NCBI RefSeq assembly: GCF_031461075.1
Contig: NZ_JAVKPK010000056.1
Coordinates: 1 to 24,232, forward strand
Length of the DNA stretch: 24,232 nt
Origin: Methanosarcina baikalica
GTDB taxonomy: Archaea; Halobacteriota; Methanosarcinia; Methanosarcinales; Methanosarcinaceae
Direction: 5' to 3'
Position 1 is the stretch's first letter, and each line of letters starts with the position of its first letter. The notes beneath the pieces are model-generated. The model had not been told where the DNA came from. It saw nothing but the letters and a program-made list of their open reading frames with translations, and made no database searches. Position numbers and translations under genes: made by a program. Positions 6,891 through 14,290 of the stretch are shown here, one piece after another.

Positions 6891-9881
6891 TTATTCAAAT
6901 TTAAAGTCATTTAATTCACAGTTCCAGAACCAGGGCAGATCATCCAATGAAAAACCAATGAAATCTTCGTCACGAGAAATAGCTCCTATGTTTTGAGCTT
7001 CTTCCCAATATTCTTCTATCGCTTCGTAAAATTCCTTAAATATTTGCGGATTATATTTTAGAGCTCCAACTAGCACATAATTAATACTGGCACTTTCCTT
7101 GAATCTATGATTCCGTTTCAAAGATGGTGAATCAACTCTCTCCAATAAATGCTGTAAGCATTTCTCAACTTGGTAAACTAATAATTCCAATGCTTTTGAA
7201 GAAATTTCATCTTTTGGTTTATTGTAATTAAGAAGTTTCGCAAAAAGTGAATGGCGAGCATTGTAAATGACGTCATTAAACGTATAAGGATCATCTTGCC
7301 AATCGCCAATAACTGGTGGGTGAACAAAAAGCGGTGTTTTTTCTATTGGATCATTATGCATTCGGTAAGTGAAGTTCCTATTACAGAGAGAAAAAGTACC
7401 TTCATTTATTTGATCATTAAATGTTATAATTACTAATCCAGGAATGGAAGTGAGATAAATGTCTGAAAAATCTCCTAACAGCTTATCTAATAAGTAACGT
7501 CTTGGGAACGCACCTTTTTCTTCATCCATTAAAATAACTGTTTCTGCACCAACAAGGCATTTAGTCTCCTTTAATATAATTGCATCAGGTATTTTCTCCG
7601 CCCAGTCATTGATGCCAACAATTGCTAGACCCGCTGTATTCAAGTCTTTCATCACTTTGTATGTTCGTTGTCCATCATTAGAAATAGTTAATAAAGGCGC
7701 ATAATTTAGAAAAATATGTTCAATAAATTTTCGAACCTCTTTTTCTTGGTAGATAAACCCTTCAGGCAAGTCTCTATTAGAAAAACTCAAAATATTTTCT
7801 TCCAATAAATTATAAATAATTTCAATATATTCACTAATTAAATTTGAATCCCTAAGCGCTTTTAGATATTTTTCATAAGCCTGCAAAACTCTTGATGGTA
7901 TAATATCAATTAATTTTTCATACCTTTCATCCTTCACTATATCCAACCTGCTTGGTGACAATGACAATTTAGATTGGCCTGAAAGGTTAATTGATGCTTG
8001 AATGCTTAAAAATAAATTTTCAGGTAAGAGTTTACTGCAAGGAATTGAAAATCCATTTTGGGCAAAAACACTATATTGTGATTTACCGAAGATGTTAGAA
8101 TTATTTATATCTCCGAAAATTCTCAATTTTCCTTCAATGCCTTCTTTTTCATCATCGAATGTAACTTCAAAATAATCTTTTGTATTTTTTATATTATTTA
8201 TTTTCTCACCTGGTAAATAAGGCTTATATGTCTCGGTTTTCTCGCTTGTCTCAATGACTATTGGGTACTCTATAAAAGGAGCAATCTCTGATATTTTCTC
8301 AACTAATGATATAGAAGAGAAAGGATGGTTAGATTTCAGAGAAAGAGTTATTTTAGTTCCGATATCAGCAAAAGAAGAATGCCTTCGAACAAAGTAATCA
8401 TAGGCAGTTGGAATTTCAATATTTATTGGGGCAGGTGGATTTAGTGGATCAAGTGGCTTTCTCCGACTCTCCACTCTAAAACTAGAAGCTACCATAAAAA
8501 TAGAGAGAATACCTATTCCGAACTCGCTAACTGGATCGATTTCTACGCCACTTGTACGGCATTCTGAACTGTTGTAATAACTTTTTCCAATCTGTAAAAA
8601 GTAATTCTCAAAAATATATTCGTCCATTCCGATTCCATTATCTTCAATAATAAGTTCCTCGTCTTTCAAAGTTATTTTTATGAATGGTAGGAATGGATTC
8701 CCTTCGTTCTTTTCCATTGATTCACGGTAACGAACAGCATCTATTGAGTTCTGTAAAAGTTCACGAAGAGTTAAAGAAGGATCTCCATATAATCTCTCCC
8801 CCATCAAGAGATCAATAACTCGGTGAAAATCAAGTTTGAAATGGAAGTCCGAGTATATGTATTCTTCATTAGACCTAACATTTTCTTTTGTAACTGGGTT
8901 TAAAAGATCTAGCTTATATATCTCTGCTAGATTATCTTTGTAGCGTGATAGTAAAAGGATACTTTCCTTGCGTTCGGTTTCTATCATGTCAATAAATTCT
9001 CGGAGTGCACGTTCATAGATAGGGTGTTCGCATTCTGCTTCTATATTGATTTCTTTTTGAGATATTTTGCATCCAATAATTGAAAGATGTTTTTTCCACT
9101 CCCTGATACTTGTTTCATCTTTTGGGTTAATAAAATCAAGTAAACATCTGGGTGTACGTTCTGGATCAAGATCCAAAATGTCAGCTAAACGAAGTATGAC
9201 AGATAAATACTGCACATTAACATTCTGATCTTTAACCAGAGCATCACGGCGCCAGAGTTTTGTATTGTAAAGATCTCTCACAGGCAAACCATGACTATCA
9301 CACACTACTTGCACTAATTTATAATATGGAACTCCTTTCCATGATATGGGCGTTTTTTCCAGCCCGTATTTTTCTTTAATTAATTCGCTGGAACGTTCTA
9401 CATGTTTTCTACGAAGAAATTCGGTAAAAAGTTTATCTTCAATGAATGTTGCTGTACGATGATCCCCATCCTTTTTTGCTTCATCAAATTTGCAACTTAG
9501 TTCTTCATTGAAAATGCGAAGTTTAGCAAATTCAGGACTATTCGCAATTATTTCATTTCTTTCGTCCCGTGAAGCTGTCATACCTACATCATGAAGATAT
9601 GCAGCATAGATGAGTATCGATAGCTCAATACTGTTTAAGTGTTCAAGAGTATCTGAAGGTATTATTTTTCCCATCAGTTCGACTACTTTTGCACTATGAT
9701 TACCATTATGCAAGGTAAATTCAGGCATGTTTTCAGGAATTCGTTCTAATAAAGGAGCGATCTCGCGAACAACTGAAATTACATTTTCTGAAATTTCATG
9801 TTCTCCTAATGAATTTTCGTTTTCGTACAACTTTTTAAACAGAGTTGTTCGCTTTAATCTCGCAATCGCATCTTCGGACAT
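6891..9881 (-). CDS. HD domain - Hsp90-like (GHKL) ATPase fusion protein
   Basis: This encodes 996 residues. Residues 50-240 hold an HD-type metal hydrolase domain: H58 and H62 in HNGNH, the HD pair H97-D98 in YLHDVG, H160, and D234 in RLADILDLD. Residues 345-560 hold a Bergerat-fold ATPase: N-box E374/N378/D381 in TLRELLQNSIDA, G1 box DNGIG (414-418), and a glycine lid with FGIGIL (454-459). An Hsp90-like middle region follows, and the last 300 residues are unrecognised. Proteins with this order are known from comparative genomics of conflict (defence) systems and are usually annotated only as ATP-binding proteins. A phage-sensing role is inference. The start has an AAGGAGC box. The gene looks AT-richer than its neighbours and stands alone, which fits recent acquisition. 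No signal peptide or membrane segment is seen. Confidence 0.88.
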   Translation of the reverse strand: MSEDAIARLKRTTLFKKLYENENSLGEHEISENVISVVREIAPLLERIPENMPEFTLHNGNHSAKVVELMGKIIPSDTLEHLNSIELSILIYAAYLHDVGMTASRDERNEIIANSPEFAKLRIFNEELSCKFDEAKKDGDHRTATFIEDKLFTEFLRRKHVERSSELIKEKYGLEKTPISWKGVPYYKLVQVVCDSHGLPVRDLYNTKLWRRDALVKDQNVNVQYLSVILRLADILDLDPERTPRCLLDFINPKDETSIREWKKHLSIIGCKISQKEINIEAECEHPIYERALREFIDMIETERKESILLLSRYKDNLAEIYKLDLLNPVTKENVRSNEEYIYSDFHFKLDFHRVIDLLMGERLYGDPSLTLRELLQNSIDAVRYRESMEKNEGNPFLPFIKITLKDEELIIEDNGIGMDEYIFENYFLQIGKSYYNSSECRTSGVEIDPVSEFGIGILSIFMVASSFRVESRRKPLDPLNPPAPINIEIPTAYDYFVRRHSSFADIGTKITLSLKSNHPFSSISLVEKISEIAPFIEYPIVIETSEKTETYKPYLPGEKINNIKNTKDYFEVTFDDEKEGIEGKLRIFGDINNSNIFGKSQYSVFAQNGFSIPCSKLLPENLFLSIQASINLSGQSKLSLSPSRLDIVKDERYEKLIDIIPSRVLQAYEKYLKALRDSNLISEYIEIIYNLLEENILSFSNRDLPEGFIYQEKEVRKFIEHIFLNYAPLLTISNDGQRTYKVMKDLNTAGLAIVGINDWAEKIPDAIILKETKCLVGAETVILMDEEKGAFPRRYLLDKLLGDFSDIYLTSIPGLVIITFNDQINEGTFSLCNRNFTYRMHNDPIEKTPLFVHPPVIGDWQDDPYTFNDVIYNARHSLFAKLLNYNKPKDEISSKALELLVYQVEKCLQHLLERVDSPSLKRNHRFKESASINYVLVGALKYNPQIFKEFYEAIEEYWEEAQNIGAISRDEDFIGFSLDDLPWFWNCELNDFKFE

Positions 9882-10143
9882 TTATTTGCTCCTTTACTGC
9901 TTGCGAGCCCTTTAGACGTATGACCTGATTAATTTTTTGTTTTTAGTTTAGCATGTCAATTACATTACTTCTACGTTTTTCGATCTCTGCCGCCTGCTCC
10001 GCAGTCGTATGGTACCCTGTTTAAGAAGCATCGAAACTCAAATCGGCCCTGAATAACAAAAATCCTCAAAAAAACAGGTTGAAGATTAGTCACTAAAACT
10101 CAATGTAAAATAGATTGAATAGATATATCAAAAAAGGAAAGAT
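9882..10143. other. Spacer between the inhibitor and HD-ATPase genes
   Basis: No gene is visible. The spacer must hold the promoter of the HD-ATPase gene, whose AAGGAGC ribosome-binding site lies at about 9888-9894. No single TATA box stands out. With the hairpin at 10144-10165, the two genes are probably separate transcription units. Confidence 0.5.
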
Positions 10144-10165
10144 AAATGGCAAAATAAAGCCATTT
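10144..10165 (-). terminator. Hairpin terminator of the I42 inhibitor gene
   Basis: A 7-bp stem (aaatggc at 10144-10150 paired with gccattt at 10159-10165) with an 8-base AT loop starts 2 bases after the stop codon. On the minus strand it is followed by a T-rich run (10130-10143). This fits intrinsic termination. Confidence 0.5.
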
Positions 10166-10167
10166 CA

Positions 10168-10479
10168 TCACTCTATTATAACAAATCTTTTCTGCATAAC
10201 AGTAGGTTCCAATATTTCAGGAGGGTGAGAGAACTTCACACTATGGAAAATAATTTTTCCATCACCTTTCTTGACTCCAACAAACTTGAACTTGCTAGTT
10301 CCCCCGCTTCCCGGTTTGATAGGCTGATCGGGTACATATGTTGACTCCACAAAATAAACACAATCTGGCATATCCGAAAGTAAACAACTGTAGCCAGTCG
10401 AAGGATTCGACGGTATTGAAATTTCAATTATATCTCCAACTTTCCCCTTCATCGGTGGCAATAACTCTAATTTTTGCAT
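10168..10479 (-). CDS. Chagasin-like protease inhibitor (I42 family)
   Basis: This small protein of 103 residues inhibits papain-type cysteine proteases in known members of the I42 family. All three inhibitory loops of the beta-barrel fold can be placed: NPSTGY at about residues 26-31 (BC loop), PGSGG at about 57-61 (DE loop), and the region of SHPP at about 84-87 where the FG loop R-P-W/F normally sits. The last loop is a weak match, lacking the Arg. No signal peptide or membrane anchor is visible, so it probably acts in the cytoplasm unless exported another way. The start has a clear GGGGGA box. No protease gene is present in the window. It lies 286 bases upstream of the HD-ATPase gene on the same strand, but a hairpin separates them. 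Confidence 0.82.
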   Translation of the reverse strand: MQKLELLPPMKGKVGDIIEISIPSNPSTGYSCLLSDMPDCVYFVESTYVPDQPIKPGSGGTSKFKFVGVKKGDGKIIFHSVKFSHPPEILEPTVMQKRFVIIE

Positions 10480-10632
10480 TCTTTTATTCCCCCTTTATGT
10501 TAACTCTCTCACCATTGTTCTGGAAATTACTCTGTATAAGAATACCTTACACAATTTATCCAAGTGATTGAGTTAAAAGTTAGAATGTTGGTCCAAGTAT
10601 ATACAACTTCCTAACATTAAATACTATATACA

Positions 10633-10673
10633 AATGTGGAAAAAAGATGCCACAATGTGGAAAAAAGATGCCA
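10633..10673. repeat. Two tandem copies of a 21-bp unit
   Basis: The unit aatgtggaaaaaagatgcca (plus one base) occurs at 10633 and again at 10654, identical over 20 bases. It is too short to assign a role; it may be slippage. Confidence 0.7.
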
Positions 10674-10853
10674 ACGAGAGTTATACAAACAAATTTTCAA
10701 GTCCGCAGCATAAGACGAAGAAAAACAATCTTCTCTAGTAACAGTTTCAGTCTGAGCCCGTCCCTAAATTAAAAAATCCTGTAAAACAAACCGGTACCCG
10801 ACCTGTTAAAAAATCTATTCAAAAAAGCGACCCTGCAAAAATAAATTTACCAC

Positions 10854-10924
10854 CCGGCCTCCCTCCGGACTGAAGCCCGCCACCGGAAACTAACCTCCAA
10901 AAACGCTTATTCAGGCAATTGATA
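10854..10924. repeat. Diverged copy of the GC-rich hairpin repeat
   Basis: This resembles 11307-11373. Both have a ccctccggac block, then gaagcccgc..ccggaa, then a ttatt.c.ggca block at matching spacing. The right arm has decayed, so the hairpin no longer forms well. Confidence 0.5.
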
Positions 10925-11306
10925 CGAAAGCAATATCGTCTCATTTGATATACCCAGCTGGTAAATCATTATAGATTATTATTTGCTAAAAAATATTCTA
11001 TTTGTTATATACTATTTAAAATCGTGTCAAAAGATTATGATTACGGATAATATATTCTCTGTGGTTTATATATTCAGAAATGGTATTACTTATATACTCA
11101 TTAGCTTTTGAGATTTGAATATTTGTCTCAAAATGAAAATGAGTTCACTCAAACAGGACAACCGGGTCGTAGGGGTAGGTTAACTGGAAATCGTGAGCAT
11201 AAGAATTGCTCTTAAATTTTACAAAATACGGCAGATGTGCCAGTTTTGTGAGATTTGATCAATGACTCATCCCCAAAAATCGGCTCTTAAAATGAATTGC
11301 TTCTAG

Positions 11307-11373
11307 GTTCCCCTCCGGACCGGAAGCCCGCTGCCGGAAGCTGACTCCCAAAAAAATTTATTCCGGCAGCGGT
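11307..11373. repeat. GC-rich repeat with perfect 12-bp hairpin after gyrA
   Basis: The arms ccgctgccggaa (11328-11339) and ttccggcagcgg (11361-11372) pair perfectly around a 21-base AT loop. It lies 42 bases past the gyrA stop. On the minus strand no T-run follows, so it is a poor classical terminator. It may still end or stabilise the gyrBA transcript, or be a dispersed REP-like repeat, since a diverged copy lies at 10854-10924. Confidence 0.6.
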
Positions 11374-11414
11374 GTTTGAGTGGAGGATTATTTTTCTTCA
11401 CCCGTATCTGTTAT

Positions 11415-14279
11415 TCAGTCTTCTTCCTCTCCTTCTGCTTCTTCTCCTTCTTCTGCTTCTTCTCCTTCTTCTGCTTCTACTATTTCTTCTCCATCTTCTG
11501 CTTCTACTATTTCTTCTCCATCTTCTGCTTCGCCCGTATCTTCAAGTTCTTCAAGTTCTTCAAGCTCTTCTACTTCTTCGTTTTCTGAGAGCTCCAGTTC
11601 TTCTGATTTTTCTGCTTCTCTGGCTTTAAGGGCGGTCAGTTTCAGCTGCTCTTCGGCTGTTCCGTTTTTGATCCTGGCAACGCCTACAACCTTGTCACCG
11701 GATTTGATGTTCATCACTCTTACGCCCTGGGTGTTTCTACCCTGAACTGAGATGTCTTTTGCCGGGACACGGATGATGATGCCTTCGGAGCTGGTTATCA
11801 TCAGTTCGTCATCTTCAGCTACGGATTTGACGTTGGAAACAAAACCGTTCCTGATGTTGGTGATAATAGTTATCACGCCTCTTCCGCCACGGCGATGAGA
11901 TGGGTACTGGCTATATTCAGTACGCTTACCAAAGCCATTTACCGTCACCGTCAGGAGGGTTGTGGTCTCATCAACAAGGTCCACGCTGACAACCTCGTCT
12001 TCGGGGCCATCAAGCGTCATGCCGCGGACTCCTCTTGCAGTTCGGCCCATCGGACGGACATCTTCTTCGGAAAAGCGGATTGCTTTGCCTTTCTTCGAAA
12101 CCATCAACACTTCTTTCTTCCCGTCGGTCAGGAGGACTTTTACCAGCTCGTCGCCTTCGTCAAGACTGACTGCAATTATGCCTGCTTTCCTGGGGTTCCT
12201 GAACTCGGAAAGAGGGGTCTTCTTGATCGTGCCTGCTCTTGTAGCCATCAAAAGATAGCGGTCTTCGGCAAACTTCTTTACAGGGATCATTGCATTGACC
12301 ATTTCGCCTTCTTGAAGCTCCAGAAGGTTTACGATGGCTTTTCCTCTGGACTGGCGAGAACCTTCAGGGACTTCGTAGACCTTCTGCCAGTAGAGCCTGC
12401 CCAGGTTCGTGAAGAAAAGGATATAATTGTGGGTTGAAGAAATGAAAAGGTTCTCCACAAAATCTTCTTCCTTCATCTCCATGCCGATTATGCCCCTGCC
12501 TCCACGCCGTTGCATAGTGTAGGTGTCAAGCGGAAGGCGCTTTATGTAGCCTCCGTTTGTAATCGTGACAACAACATCTTCTTCAGGGATCAGGTCTTCA
12601 TCCGTAACCTCGGACGCATCATGCACGATTTTTGTCCTGCGGGCGTCTCCGTATTTTCCCTTGAGCTCCAGAAGTTCGTTCCTGATTATTTCGTACTTTA
12701 GCTCATCGCTTTCAATGATTTTCCTGAGTTCGGCGATCAGCTTTATGAGGCCTTCAAATTCCTCAAGGATCTTCCGGGTCTCAAGCCCTGTCAAGCGTTG
12801 CAGGCGCATATCCAGAATAGCCTTCGACTGGATTTCGTCAAGGGCGAAATTGTCCATCAGGCTCTGCTTCGCTTCGTCAGCGTTTGAAGAGTTTTTAATC
12901 AGGGCAACTACTTCGTCTATGTTGTCCAGAGCGATCTTCAGCCCGTCCAGAAGATGGGCTCTTTCCTCGCTTTTCTTCAGGTCATAAAGTGTCCGTTTCT
13001 GGACAATTTCCATCCTGTAATCCAGATAAATTTTGAGAAGCTCCATCAGGTTCAGCTCTTTTGGCTTTCCTCCCACAAGAGCCAGGTTGATGATTCCAAA
13101 ACTGGTCTCCATCTGGGTGTGCTTGTAGAGCTGGTTTAAGATAACTTTCGGGTTTGTGCCCCTAGAAAGCTCGATAACAACCCTGATTCCATCTCTGTCT
13201 GACTCGTCCCGAAGATCTGAAATTCCGACAATTGTCTTTTCCCTGGCGAGCTGGGCAATGTTTTCAATCATCCGAGCTTTATTCACCTGATAGGGAAGCT
13301 CTGTTACGATAATCTGTTCCCTGTCTTTCTTTAACTCCTGGATTTCGGCAACTGCCCGGATCTTTACAGGACCCCTTCCGGTCATGTACGCGGACTTTAT
13401 ACCTGATGTCCCGAGGATATGGGCACCTGTAGGAAAGTCCGGCCCTTTGATTACGCTCATGAGCTCCTGAATTGTAGTTTCCGGGTTTTCAATAAGCATT
13501 AGGGTTCCGTCAATTACCTCCCCTATATTGTGGGGTGCCATGTTTGTTGCCATCCCCACTGCAATGCCTGTAGATCCATTAACAAGAAGGTTCGGAAGTT
13601 TTGCGGGGAGAACTTCGGGCTCTTCCATGGACCCATCATAGTTGGGTCTGAAAGGCACCGTTTCCTTATCAATATCTGCCAGCATCTCCTCTGCGATTTT
13701 ATCCATACGGACTTCAGTATAACGCATGGCTGCAGCCCCGTCCCCATCAATGGACCCGAAGTTCCCCTGCCCGTCGATTAGAGGGTAGCGCAGTGAGAAA
13801 TCCTGTACCATCCGCACGATACTGTCATAAACGGCAGTGTCTCCGTGAGGGTGATATTTACCAAGCACGTCACCCACCACACGGGCGGACTTCTTAGAAG
13901 GCTTATCGTGGGTAATCCCGGCTTCTTTCATTGCAAAAAGGATTCTGCGGTGGACTGGTTTTAAGCCGTCCCTAGCATCGGGAAGTGCCCTTCCTACAAT
14001 TACGCTCATTGCATAGTTGATGTAAGAGCGTTTCATCTCATCTTCGATAAGGATAGCAGTAACTCCTGTACGTTCGGGTTCTGGCTCTTCGTCCTCAGGC
14101 GCGTCTGAAGCAGTATCGGATACGGTTAGTTCTAATTTATGTTCCGGCTCTTCATGTGGAAGAACGGCTGAACTTCCTTCTTTTTCCGGCTCTTCATCTT
14201 TCTCTTCCGGGATAAGGGTAGCCTGATGAGTTTTTTTCATTTCAGCTTCTGATTTCTTTTCTTCTTCGTATTTTGCCAT
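11415..14279 (-). CDS. gyrA: DNA gyrase subunit A
   Basis: Subunit A of the type IIA topoisomerase that adds negative supercoils; it cuts and rejoins DNA in a GyrA2-GyrB2 complex. It has 954 residues. Residues 1-75 are an acidic, low-complexity extension absent from typical GyrA. The breakage-reunion domain begins at about 76. The catalytic Tyr is Y187 in RYTEVRM. The quinolone region reads HPHGDTAVYD (143-152), with Thr at the place of E. coli Ser83. The GyrA box QRRGGRG (590-596) marks the DNA-wrapping C-terminal beta-pinwheel and distinguishes it from topoisomerase IV. The last 60 or so residues are nearly all Glu, Asp, Gly and Ala, coded by tandem repeats. It follows gyrB by 11 bases, with a GGTGG ribosome-binding site, so the two are cotranscribed. 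Confidence 0.98.
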   Translation of the reverse strand: MAKYEEEKKSEAEMKKTHQATLIPEEKDEEPEKEGSSAVLPHEEPEHKLELTVSDTASDAPEDEEPEPERTGVTAILIEDEMKRSYINYAMSVIVGRALPDARDGLKPVHRRILFAMKEAGITHDKPSKKSARVVGDVLGKYHPHGDTAVYDSIVRMVQDFSLRYPLIDGQGNFGSIDGDGAAAMRYTEVRMDKIAEEMLADIDKETVPFRPNYDGSMEEPEVLPAKLPNLLVNGSTGIAVGMATNMAPHNIGEVIDGTLMLIENPETTIQELMSVIKGPDFPTGAHILGTSGIKSAYMTGRGPVKIRAVAEIQELKKDREQIIVTELPYQVNKARMIENIAQLAREKTIVGISDLRDESDRDGIRVVIELSRGTNPKVILNQLYKHTQMETSFGIINLALVGGKPKELNLMELLKIYLDYRMEIVQKRTLYDLKKSEERAHLLDGLKIALDNIDEVVALIKNSSNADEAKQSLMDNFALDEIQSKAILDMRLQRLTGLETRKILEEFEGLIKLIAELRKIIESDELKYEIIRNELLELKGKYGDARRTKIVHDASEVTDEDLIPEEDVVVTITNGGYIKRLPLDTYTMQRRGGRGIIGMEMKEEDFVENLFISSTHNYILFFTNLGRLYWQKVYEVPEGSRQSRGKAIVNLLELQEGEMVNAMIPVKKFAEDRYLLMATRAGTIKKTPLSEFRNPRKAGIIAVSLDEGDELVKVLLTDGKKEVLMVSKKGKAIRFSEEDVRPMGRTARGVRGMTLDGPEDEVVSVDLVDETTTLLTVTVNGFGKRTEYSQYPSHRRGGRGVITIITNIRNGFVSNVKSVAEDDELMITSSEGIIIRVPAKDISVQGRNTQGVRVMNIKSGDKVVGVARIKNGTAEEQLKLTALKAREAEKSEELELSENEEVEELEELEELEDTGEAEDGEEIVEAEDGEEIVEAEEGEEAEEGEEAEGEEED
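11434..11531. repeat. Modular 9/18/27-bp coding repeats in the gyrA 3' end
   Basis: Two 18-bp units (11434-11451, 11452-11469) are followed by two 27-bp units (11470-11496, 11497-11523) and a partial third. The 27-bp unit equals the 18-bp unit with a 9-bp insertion and small changes. All lengths are multiples of three, so copy changes keep the frame and only lengthen or shorten the acidic tail. Confidence 0.85.
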
Positions 14280-14290
14280 TTTTAGCCACC

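Larger units (their letters stand above)
10480..11414. other. Repeat-rich spacer between gyrA and the inhibitor gene
   Basis: No gene is visible in this 0.9-kb stretch. It contains a 21-bp tandem duplication (10633-10673), two diverged copies of a roughly 70-bp GC-rich unit (10854-10924 and 11307-11373), and AT-rich filler between. A short Met-initiated frame near 11130 ends after 16 codons and is not credible. Confidence 0.55.

Noticed and set aside
11372..11745. Long Ser- or Leu-rich plus-strand frames opposite the gyrA 3' end
   Set aside because: They are the complement of the acidic GAA/GAG repeats of gyrA, not independent genes.
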